This document shows positions 1 to 6,404 of a DNA stretch of 15,278 nt, one piece after another (position 1 is the stretch's first letter; every line of letters begins with the position of its first letter). Location: contig DATKWV010000012.1 of the NCBI GenBank assembly GCA_035529405.1, positions 1 to 15,278 of the forward strand, given 5' to 3'. This DNA is from DATKWV01 sp035529405 (GTDB lineage: Bacteria; Planctomycetota; Phycisphaerae; Sedimentisphaerales; Anaerobacaceae). The position numbers and the translations under genes were made by a program. The notes under the pieces are model-generated. The model had not been told where the DNA came from, did no database searches, and saw only the letters and a list, made by a program, of their open reading frames with translations.

Positions 1-357
1 TTGCTGCTGGAAGGGCTTATAGAATCCGCATCCTGGCTGGTAAGGGAAACCGAGCATTTTGCCCACAGTATGATATTGCTTACACAGGCGCAAAATGTAA
101 AATACAGAAGCTTTGTCAGGCCCGGCCGTCAGGTGCAATACACAGTTCAGGCCAAAAGCATCGAGGATTCGGTAAGCAGTTTTTTCGGCTTCGGCGAATC
201 GGAAGGCGAACGAATTGTCGAGGGTAAATTCGGATTGAGGCATTTTAATCTGGCCGACCAGAATCCCCGAATGGCTGATGTGGATGCGGGAATAACCGAA
301 AGTATGAAACAAAGATGTAAATTGTTGAAGAACTTCGAACCGAAAACAGAGAATTAG
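1..357 (+). CDS. FabZ-like hotdog 3-hydroxyacyl-ACP dehydratase, 5'-truncated by window edge
   Basis: The visible 118 residues match the second half of a FabA/FabZ hotdog domain. LLEGLIESASWLV at residues 2-14 lines up with the ILEAMAQATGIL helix of FabZ, so Glu4 falls on the catalytic acid. VKYRSFVRPGRQVQYTV (about 34-50) is the usual core beta region ahead of the final strands. The homology starts at base 1, so the TTG there is an internal Leu codon. Roughly 45-50 residues, including the catalytic His loop, lie outside the window. From family knowledge, such proteins dehydrate 3-hydroxyacyl-ACP in the cytoplasm. The gene is followed after 53 bases by an acyl carrier protein, which supports a fatty-acid or polyketide role. 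Whether it is catalytically intact cannot be judged from this window. Confidence 0.75.
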   Translation: MLLEGLIESASWLVRETEHFAHSMILLTQAQNVKYRSFVRPGRQVQYTVQAKSIEDSVSSFFGFGESEGERIVEGKFGLRHFNLADQNPRMADVDAGITESMKQRCKLLKNFEPKTEN

Positions 358-410
358 TATTATAATCAAGAAAAGATTCTGGAACAGTCACAATACCGGA
401 GGTATGAAGT

Positions 411-809
411 ATGGCAATGAGTCGGGATGAGATTTTGCGGCAGGTCCAGACAGTGCTGGTTGATGCACTTGGCGTCGATACCGATGAGGTTACCGCAGAT
501 GCAACGTTGATGACAGACCTCGGGGCCGAGAGTATTGACTTTCTCGATATCGTGTTTCGGCTGGAGAAGACTTTCGGAATAAAAATAGCAAGAGAAGAGT
601 TGTTTCCGGCGGAAAATCTTATTAGTAATTCCGAGCTGGTCAGCAACGGCAAACTCACTGCAAAGGGACTGGCAGAACTGAAAACCCGTATGCCGCATAC
701 CGACCTTGCCGCCTTCGAGGGCAATCCGGACATAAACAGGCTGGGCGATTTGTTCACCGTCAACGCGATAGTTAGATTCGTTGAAAACAAACTAAGCAAA
801 AGCGGATAA
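411..809 (+). CDS. Extended acyl carrier protein (phosphopantetheine-binding)
   Basis: Residues 4-60 form a typical ACP: helix I (DEILRQVQTVLVDALGV), then LMTDLGAESIDFLDIVFRLE. Ser41 in GAESIDFLD is the expected 4'-phosphopantetheine attachment site. The protein is 132 residues, against about 75-80 for housekeeping AcpP. About 50 residues (62-112, including GKLTAKGLAELKTRMPH) separate the core from a final helix, LFTVNAIVRFVENKL. Start ATG 411 was chosen because GGAGG at 398-402 sits 8 bases upstream; ATG 417 is a poorer alternative. A perfect TATAAT lies at 361-366 but has no convincing -35. Position between two hotdog genes and upstream of two ketosynthases indicates a dedicated carrier for this cassette. 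ACP identity is certain; the acyl substrate is unknown. Confidence 0.9.
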   Translation: MAMSRDEILRQVQTVLVDALGVDTDEVTADATLMTDLGAESIDFLDIVFRLEKTFGIKIAREELFPAENLISNSELVSNGKLTAKGLAELKTRMPHTDLAAFEGNPDINRLGDLFTVNAIVRFVENKLSKSG

Positions 810-851
810 TTCACCTCCTGACAGCACCGTCACGCAAAAAGCCGGGGCAAA

Positions 852-1334
852 ATGCGCTGGATATGGATAGATAAATTTATCGAATTCGAAAGCGGCAGCC
901 GCGCCGTTGCCGTTAAAAACATCACCCTGGCCGAGGAATACCTGTACGACCGTTTTCCCGGATTTGCCGTGATGCCCGAAAGCCTCATGATTGAGGCAAT
1001 GGCTCAGACCGCAGGCATACTTGTCGGCCAGGCAAAAGGATTTCAGGAAAAAGTTATACTCGCAAAGATAACCAGATGCACTTTTTTTGACTACGTAACC
1101 CCCGGCGATACCATACAATTGGAGGCAAAGATTGAAACCATCGCCCCCGAGGCCGCCGGCACCAGCGGCAGAATAACCCGCTGCAATAAATTAATTGCCG
1201 AAATAGATTTGATTTTCAGCCACATAGACAAAAATCTTGCCGGCAAACAGTTTCCCGAGGAAAACTTCGTATTCACCGAGACTTTCAAGTCACTTCTGCA
1301 AGGTATGGATTTAAGGCAAAACATCAAAAGCTGA
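852..1334 (+). CDS. FabA/FabZ-like hotdog protein with catalytic His replaced by Arg
   Basis: The 160-residue protein is a single hotdog domain of normal FabZ length. RFPGFAVMPESLMIEAMAQ (34-52) aligns without gaps to the FabZ active-site loop and helix HFPG-P--PG--I-EAMAQ. Glu48 matches the catalytic acid, but the catalytic His position is Arg34 (codon CGT at 951-953, one base from CAT). TFFDYVTPGDTIQLEA (78-92) is the canonical core strand. Known FabZ enzymes use this His/Glu pair to dehydrate 3-hydroxyacyl-ACP. Without the His this copy may be a structural partner, a thioester-binding protein, or use altered chemistry (inference). It follows the ACP by 42 bases and has no strong ribosome binding site. 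A 113-base gap separates it from the next gene. Confidence 0.85.
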   Translation: MRWIWIDKFIEFESGSRAVAVKNITLAEEYLYDRFPGFAVMPESLMIEAMAQTAGILVGQAKGFQEKVILAKITRCTFFDYVTPGDTIQLEAKIETIAPEAAGTSGRITRCNKLIAEIDLIFSHIDKNLAGKQFPEENFVFTETFKSLLQGMDLRQNIKS

Positions 1335-1409
1335 AAACGAGCACCAGCCTTGAACTCAGATAACCGAACCCATAGTTCTATAAAAGGGGATTTTTTGCAT
1401 TTTCGGTTT

Positions 1410-1436
1410 TTGACTTTAGGTAATACATTATATAAA
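1410..1436 (+). promoter_or_regulatory. Candidate promoter for the chain-length-factor-like gene
   Basis: TTGACT (1410-1415) and TATAAA (1431-1436) are separated by 15 bases in the largest gap of the lipid cassette. The spacing is shorter than the usual 17. The implied start would be only a few bases before ATG 1448, giving a near-leaderless message, which agrees with the lack of any Shine-Dalgarno there. Pattern match only. Confidence 0.3.
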
Positions 1437-1447
1437 CTGCCGCATAA

Positions 1448-2767
1448 ATGACCGATAAGCACACAACCCGCAAGGTGGTAATAACAGGCCTGGGAGCGAT
1501 AAGCTGCTTAGGTAACACCAGAAGCCTAATGTGGGCCGGCCTTCAGGCAGGCCGTAGCGGCATAGCCCAAATCACCGCATTTGACCCCGCCGGCTTCAGT
1601 TGCAAACTCGCAGGCCAGGTCGGCCACTTCCAGATACAGGCCTTCCTGCCCAAAAGCCACCGAAAAGCCGTAAAACTCATGTCAAGAGACATCCAGCTGG
1701 CAATAGTAGCCGCTCACGAAGCATTTAGCGACAGCGGGATAATAACAAAAGGCATTGACGCAGAAAGTGTTAACATAGACCCTGTGCGGGCCGGAATCAT
1801 TATCGGCGCTGGACTTATAAGCTGTGACCTGGTGGAACTTGCGCCCGCGGTGGCCGCCAGTATCACCGATGGCGAATTTGATATACGAAAATGGGGAAAA
1901 GAAGGCCTTGACCTGGTCACGCCTTTGTGGCTGCTGAAATATCTGCCCAATATGCCGGCCTGTCACATAGGTATAATCCACGATATCCAGGGCCCGAGTA
2001 ACACCATCACCTGTGCCGAGGCGTCGGGTCATCTGGCGATTTCTGAAGCAGCCGAGCTCATCGCTCGCGGTGACAGTGACGTTGCGCTGGCCGGCGGTGC
2101 CGAGGCAAAGGTAAACCCAATAATTATGGCCCGACAATGCCTGCTGAAAAGGGTCGCAACCGCCAGCACCAATGACCCCGCTGCTGCCTGCAGGCCCTTC
2201 GACGCAGACGCCGGCGGTAGTGTTTTCGGCGAGGCTGCCGGTATGGTCGTACTGGAGGACTATCACAGAGCACAAAGCCGGGGTGTAAGAATCTACGCTG
2301 AAATAGCCGGTGTCGGCCACAGTAACAGTATCAATGCCGCTTACGAGCAGCTTGAACCCGATGGCAGAGGTATCCGCATAGCGATGGAAAAAGCACTGGC
2401 CGATGCCAGGATAGAACCAAAGGACCTGGACCTGATTATTCCGCACGGTACGGGGATACCTGCCGACGACCTGGCGGAGGCCAAAGCGATTGAGGCGGCT
2501 CTGGCGGGTGTGAAAGTGCCGGTTTGGCCGACCAAAAGCATGCTCAGTAACACCGGCGCCGCTGCCGGCATGCTGGATGTCATCGCTGCGGTCTGTGCAA
2601 TGAAAGACAGCCTGGTCCCCGCAGCGAAAAATATCAACCGCAAAGCGCAGGGATGCAATCTGGATATAGTAACCGAGCCGCTGGCTAAAAAGATAAACTA
2701 TGCCCTCTGCTGCAGCTATACGTACGGCGGACAAACCGCTGCGGTGGTTCTGAAGAACTGTGGTTAG
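1448..2767 (+). CDS. Ketosynthase-like protein lacking Cys and one His (chain-length-factor-like KS)
   Basis: The 439 residues cover a full FabF-type thiolase fold: VVITGLGAISCLGN at 10-23, GPSNTITCAEASGH at 182-195, HGTG at 333-336, and a C-terminal CSYTYGGQTAAVVL. In FabF the nucleophile Cys lies in the motif ending TACTSG. Here that motif reads TCAEASG and the position is Glu191. The first catalytic His remains (His333). The second, in KSMxGHxxGAAG, has become KSMLSNTGAAAG with Asn368. Losing the nucleophile in a KS next to an intact KS is how chain length factors of type II polyketide and aryl-polyene systems look, so a heterodimeric partner for the downstream KS is inferred. An alternative is a malonyl-ACP decarboxylase like KSQ domains, but those carry Gln. 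No Shine-Dalgarno is visible before ATG 1448. Confidence 0.88.
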   Translation: MTDKHTTRKVVITGLGAISCLGNTRSLMWAGLQAGRSGIAQITAFDPAGFSCKLAGQVGHFQIQAFLPKSHRKAVKLMSRDIQLAIVAAHEAFSDSGIITKGIDAESVNIDPVRAGIIIGAGLISCDLVELAPAVAASITDGEFDIRKWGKEGLDLVTPLWLLKYLPNMPACHIGIIHDIQGPSNTITCAEASGHLAISEAAELIARGDSDVALAGGAEAKVNPIIMARQCLLKRVATASTNDPAAACRPFDADAGGSVFGEAAGMVVLEDYHRAQSRGVRIYAEIAGVGHSNSINAAYEQLEPDGRGIRIAMEKALADARIEPKDLDLIIPHGTGIPADDLAEAKAIEAALAGVKVPVWPTKSMLSNTGAAAGMLDVIAAVCAMKDSLVPAAKNINRKAQGCNLDIVTEPLAKKINYALCCSYTYGGQTAAVVLKNCG

Positions 2768-2820
2768 CTCAATCAACAATGCTAACGTAAGTAAAACTTT
2801 ATGACGGTGTATCGGGACAA

Positions 2821-4143
2821 ATGCTCGACAGACTGACAAAAAGAAAGGTCCTCATAACGGGAATCGGTGTGGTCTGTCCCCTCGGCAACGATGTGGAGAC
2901 TATGTGGTCGGCAATGCTGGCCTGCAAAAGCGGTATGGCCAAAACAACTATTTTCGACGCCTCCACGTTCCCCTCAACATTCAGCGCCGAGGTAAAAAAT
3001 TATGATTTGACAAAGTGCACCAAAAATCCACACCTGCATAAGCATTGTAATCGCGGCAGTGCCTTCGCTGTCGGTGCGGCGGCACAGGCGTGCAGACAGG
3101 CGGGCATCGATATAGAAACCAGCCAGCCTCGGGACGGCATAGACCGCAGCAGTTTGGGCATTTACCTCGGGGCCGGGGAGGGTTCGGTCGATAATGATGC
3201 GTTCTTTAACGCCATTGCGCAGGCGTGGGACACGCAAGCCCAGAACATGGACTGGGCCCGCTGGGCGCAGGTGGCATTTACCCGGATGACCCCGATGGGC
3301 GAACTTGAACAGGAACCCAATATGCCCGCCGCCCATATCGCCATCCTTACCGGCGCCAGGGGCCCGACAAGAAGCTGTCTTACCGCCTGCGCCGCCAGCA
3401 CCCAGGCAGTGGGTGAGGCAACCGTGCTTATACGCACAGGCCGGGCCCAGGTAATGATTGCAGGCGGCGCGCATTCGATGATTCACCCCCTGGGACTGAC
3501 AGGATTCAACCGCCTTACCGCCCTTTCGACAAGAAACGAAAGTCCCCAAACGGCTTCCAGACCATTTTCCGCCACCAGAGACGGCTTTATACTCGGCGAA
3601 GGTGCAGCGATATTGATACTTGAATCCGCTGACTCGGCAAAGAAAAGGGGCGTAAAGGCCCTTGCCGAAGTCATCGGCTACGGCAGCAGTTCAGACGCCT
3701 TCCGGGTCACCGATATGCACGAAGAAGCCAGGGGAGCAATACAGGCCATGACCGCGGCACTGGACGACGCCGGTATCAGCTATAAAGATGTCGATTACAT
3801 AAACACGCACGGCACAAGTACCGCCGAAAATGACCTGGTCGAGACAAAGGCCATCAAGGCCGTGTTCAAAGAACGGGCAAAACTGGTGCCCGCCAGCAGT
3901 GTCAAGAGCATGATGGGACATCTTATCGGCGCAACCGGCGCAGCAGAGCTTATAACCTGTGTCTTGGCTATACGGGACAACGTCGTTCCGCCGACAACCA
4001 ATCTTAACGACCCCGACCCGGTCCTGGATTTGGATTATGTCCCCAACCAACCGAGAAAAATGCCGGTCAATGTTGTTATGAACGAGTCTTTTGGCTTTGG
4101 CGGACAGAATAATGTTGTTATAATCAAAAGATACGAAGAATAA
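2821..4143 (+). CDS. 3-oxoacyl-ACP synthase II family (FabF-like), catalytically complete
   Basis: A 440-residue ketosynthase with the whole catalytic triad: Cys190 in GPTRSCLTACAAST, His330 in THGTSTAEND, and His367 in KSMMGHLIGATGAAE. Length and the N-terminal VLITGIGVVCPLGND are standard for FabF (KAS II). The enzyme condenses malonyl-ACP with an acyl-ACP, with loss of CO2, in the cytoplasm. It begins 53 bases after the Cys-less homologue, so the two read as a KS-CLF-like pair. It shares a plan with its neighbour but is clearly diverged, so the pair is not a recent tandem duplication. Residues about 120-170 (including WDTQAQNMDWARWAQ and ELEQEPNMPA) are unremarkable KS core. The ribosome binding site is weak. 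Whether it is the organism's housekeeping fabF or a dedicated synthase is undecided; the context favours dedicated. Confidence 0.92.
   Translation: MLDRLTKRKVLITGIGVVCPLGNDVETMWSAMLACKSGMAKTTIFDASTFPSTFSAEVKNYDLTKCTKNPHLHKHCNRGSAFAVGAAAQACRQAGIDIETSQPRDGIDRSSLGIYLGAGEGSVDNDAFFNAIAQAWDTQAQNMDWARWAQVAFTRMTPMGELEQEPNMPAAHIAILTGARGPTRSCLTACAASTQAVGEATVLIRTGRAQVMIAGGAHSMIHPLGLTGFNRLTALSTRNESPQTASRPFSATRDGFILGEGAAILILESADSAKKRGVKALAEVIGYGSSSDAFRVTDMHEEARGAIQAMTAALDDAGISYKDVDYINTHGTSTAENDLVETKAIKAVFKERAKLVPASSVKSMMGHLIGATGAAELITCVLAIRDNVVPPTTNLNDPDPVLDLDYVPNQPRKMPVNVVMNESFGFGGQNNVVIIKRYEE
4097..4124 (+). promoter_or_regulatory. Candidate extended -10 promoter for serS inside the ketosynthase 3' end
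   Basis: TTGGCG (4097-4102), a 16-base spacer, then TATAAT (4119-4124) preceded by TG at 4116-4117, which makes an extended -10. It lies within the last codons of the ketosynthase and would start transcription near 4131, giving a serS leader of about 55 bases. This would separate serS from the lipid cassette. Pattern match; the housekeeping sigma consensus is assumed. Confidence 0.45.
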
Positions 4144-4152
4144 ACAAGTAGC

Positions 4153-4179
4153 CACAGAGAACACAGAGCTCACAAAGAT
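4153..4179 (+). repeat. Three-unit 9-base tandem repeat (CACAGAG type) in the serS leader
   Basis: CACAGAGAA, CACAGAGCT and CACAAAGAT begin at 4153, 4162 and 4171, an exact 9-base period. The array fills most of the 43 bases between the ketosynthase stop and serS ATG 4187, where no Shine-Dalgarno is present. Short CACAGAG-rich intergenic strings recur in environmental planctomycete sequences in my general experience; that part was not checked. Confidence 0.7.
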
Positions 4180-4186
4180 ACGAACT

Positions 4187-5467
4187 ATGATTGATATCAA
4201 ACAAATACGAGAACAACCCCAAAAGTACAAAAAGGCGGCCAAGGATAAACACTTCGATGTGAACATTGACTATTTGTTAACAGTCGATGCTCGAATCAGC
4301 GAAGCCAAAAAACAATTGCAGGATATAGCCACTGAGAAAAACCGTATTGGCAAAACAATTCCAAACCTCTCAGCAGCCGACAAAAAGGCCGCATTAGACC
4401 AATTGTCTGAATTGAAGAAGCAAGAGGCTAAGGTCAGTGGAAAAATGAACATCAATGATATACCTGATTTTGATAAGCTGATGCTGGAGGTTCCACAGCC
4501 GGCCGATGAAGACGTGCCCACAGGTAAAGACGATACGGAAAATGTCGAGATTCGAAAAGAAGGACAAATACGAAAGTTCGACTTCGAGCCCAAAGACCAT
4601 ATACAACTCGGATTGTCGCTGGATATTATAGACGTCGAACGCGGTGTGAAACTGGCGGGCACGAGAAATTATTTTCTCAAGGGAGACGGGGCACTGCTGC
4701 ACCATGCAGTGCTGCAGTTTGCATTGGATTATATGGTCGGTAAAGGATTTGTACCGCTGTCGGTTCCGCTGCTTGCCAAAGACGAGGTAATGAGAGGTAC
4801 CGGCTACTTCCCCGGTTCGGAAGAACAGACATACCAAATGGACAGAGATAATCTCAGTCTGGTCGGGACTGCTGAGGTGCCGTTGACAGCCTGCCATATG
4901 GGCGAAATTTTAAGCCCCGAGCAGCTTCCCTTAAAATACGTTGCGATGTCCAGTTGTTTCAGACGTGAGGCCGGCGCAGCAGGTAAAGACACATACGGTT
5001 TATTCCGGATTCATCAGTTCGACAAGGTCGAGCAGGTGGTTATATGCAAAAACAGCGCCGAGGAAAGCGGACAGTTTCATAAAAAAATCCTGGCCAACGC
5101 CGAAGCGGTTATGCAGGCCCTCGAACTGCCCTACCGCGTTGCGAACGTATGTACCGGCGATTTAGGCAGGGGCCAGGCCAAAAAGTTCGATATAGAAGCC
5201 TGGATGCCCTCGCGAAACAGCTACTGCGAAACACACAGTGCAAGCAAATTCTACGACTTTCAGGCAAGGAGATTGAACCTCAGGTACAAAGACAGCCTGA
5301 CAAAAAAGAACCTCTTCTGTCATACATTGAACAATACCGTAATTGCAAGTCCCCGCATACTTATACCCATTCTCGAACTTTACCAGGATGCCGACGGCTC
5401 GATAACCATACCAAAGGTGCTCAGACCGTACATGCACGGCAAGGAAAGAATACAGCGGCCTTCGTAA
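4187..5467 (+). CDS. serS: Seryl-tRNA synthetase
   Basis: A class II aminoacyl-tRNA synthetase of normal length (426 residues) that charges tRNA-Ser (and tRNA-Sec) with serine. Residues 1-100 begin MIDIKQIREQPQKYKKA and are Lys/Glu-rich, as expected for the long helical arm that grips the tRNA variable arm. The catalytic core shows TAEVPL (228-233), motif 2 SCFRREAGAAGKDTYGLFRI (256-275) and DFQARR (357-362). Motif 3 is TLNNTVIASPRILIPILE (380-397). It keeps the Arg (390) but differs from the common NGSGLAVGRTLVA form, and ETHSAS replaces the common EISSCS. This marks a divergent SerRS subtype, not a damaged gene. The gene is 43 bases after the ketosynthase but likely has its own promoter. 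It converges on the cation transporter gene with only 27 bases between the stops. Confidence 0.97.
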   Translation: MIDIKQIREQPQKYKKAAKDKHFDVNIDYLLTVDARISEAKKQLQDIATEKNRIGKTIPNLSAADKKAALDQLSELKKQEAKVSGKMNINDIPDFDKLMLEVPQPADEDVPTGKDDTENVEIRKEGQIRKFDFEPKDHIQLGLSLDIIDVERGVKLAGTRNYFLKGDGALLHHAVLQFALDYMVGKGFVPLSVPLLAKDEVMRGTGYFPGSEEQTYQMDRDNLSLVGTAEVPLTACHMGEILSPEQLPLKYVAMSSCFRREAGAAGKDTYGLFRIHQFDKVEQVVICKNSAEESGQFHKKILANAEAVMQALELPYRVANVCTGDLGRGQAKKFDIEAWMPSRNSYCETHSASKFYDFQARRLNLRYKDSLTKKNLFCHTLNNTVIASPRILIPILELYQDADGSITIPKVLRPYMHGKERIQRPS

Positions 5468-5494
5468 GCAGCCTTGCGGGTTTGGCGGTACGGT

Positions 5495-6397
5495 TCATGC
5501 TTGCTGTCCCATAGCCGGGGTATCCGGCTCGATATGCACTGTAATATTAACCGGGCGCGGTATCTCGGCATGCATGGCATTTTCCAGATTCTCGGCTATC
5601 TGGTGGGCGGCTTCTATGTTCAACTCAGGGTCCACAAGTATATGCAGGTCAAGAAAAACCTCTCTGCCGAGGGTACGTGTCCGCAGCTTATGCCATCGGC
5701 GCACAGATGTATCGGCATTGACTATTTTTTTTATCTGTTCGATTGTATCGGTGTCAACAGCCGCTTCGGTTAACTCGTGCAGAAAATCTGCCACCACTCT
5801 CACAGACACCAGAACTATCATCAGCCCCACTGCAACAGCAGCCAGCTGGTCGCCGTAATTAAAGCCAAGCGGCAGCAGCGCGTAGCCTATCAGCACCGCA
5901 ACCGAGCTGCCGGCGTCACTGCGATGATGCCATGCGTTGGCATAAAGTGCCGCACTGTGGTCTTTGACGGCGACACGTTTGGTGATTCTGTAGAGCCACT
6001 CCTTGGCAAATATCGAAATAGCCGCAATTACAAGCACCACCGGATGAAAGGCCGTAACACTGCCTTTTGTAATATCGTTGCCGGCGTAGTAAATCATCCC
6101 TGCGCCGACAAAAAGCAAAACCAAAGCTATCAGGCCCCCTGAAAAAGTTTCGGCTCGGCCGTGACCGTAATGGTGCTTCTCGTCCGGCAGCCTGGCACCG
6201 ATGCGCACACCCACCAGAACAACCACATCTGTCGCTATATCCGAAAAAGAATGAATCCCGTCCGCAACAAGGGCAATCGAGCCGGCAAGAACACCAACGA
6301 CAAACTTAAGGCAGGCAAGTAAAATATTTGTCACTATACTTATGTTCGTGACGTACTTTATTCTGTTGCCGGCTTCTGTGAACTTATCGTTCTGCAT
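5495..6397 (-). CDS. Cation diffusion facilitator (CDF) family metal exporter
   Basis: A 300-residue inner-membrane divalent cation/proton antiporter. Hydrophobic stretches fit six transmembrane helices (about 16-204), followed by a cytoplasmic CDF C-terminal domain (about 208-290, with HILVDPELNIEAAHQIAENLE). The helix 2 metal site reads HSFSD (His49, Asp53) and the helix 5 site HHRSD (His157 or His158, Asp161). Together with HYGHGRAE (76-83) this is the Zn/Fe-type pattern rather than the DxxxD pattern of Mn exporters (family knowledge). A YiiP/FieF-like role in Zn or Fe efflux is inferred; exact metal unknown. It starts 7 bases after the phosphohexomutase stop, so it is probably the last gene of the minus-strand operon, and it has no visible Shine-Dalgarno, which fits translational coupling. 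Confidence 0.93.
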   Translation of the reverse strand: MQNDKFTEAGNRIKYVTNISIVTNILLACLKFVVGVLAGSIALVADGIHSFSDIATDVVVLVGVRIGARLPDEKHHYGHGRAETFSGGLIALVLLFVGAGMIYYAGNDITKGSVTAFHPVVLVIAAISIFAKEWLYRITKRVAVKDHSAALYANAWHHRSDAGSSVAVLIGYALLPLGFNYGDQLAAVAVGLMIVLVSVRVVADFLHELTEAAVDTDTIEQIKKIVNADTSVRRWHKLRTRTLGREVFLDLHILVDPELNIEAAHQIAENLENAMHAEIPRPVNITVHIEPDTPAMGQQA

Positions 6398-6404
6398 AAC
6401 AGGT

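Noticed and set aside
361..366. TATAAT as a promoter for the ACP gene
   Set aside because: The -10 is perfect, but no -35 at 15-19 bases and no TG extension; it lies in a probable operon and was noted only in the ACP entry.
245..814. A 189-residue minus-strand frame across the ACP gene
   Set aside because: Ser-rich antisense product; the ACP on the plus strand has Ser41 and a good ribosome binding site.
1682..2839. A 385-residue open frame on the minus strand opposite the chain-length-factor-like gene
   Set aside because: The plus strand encodes a full ketosynthase fold with clear motifs. The antisense product is Arg/Gly/His-rich, shows no domain, and is explained by the codon bias of the real gene.
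2974..3549. A 191-residue minus-strand frame inside the intact ketosynthase gene
   Set aside because: Gly/Ala/Cys-rich shadow of a confidently identified gene; no recognisable motif or ribosome binding site.
5468..5494. A bidirectional terminator between serS and the convergent cation transporter gene
   Set aside because: Only 27 bases separate the stops, and no stem with a T run was found on either strand.
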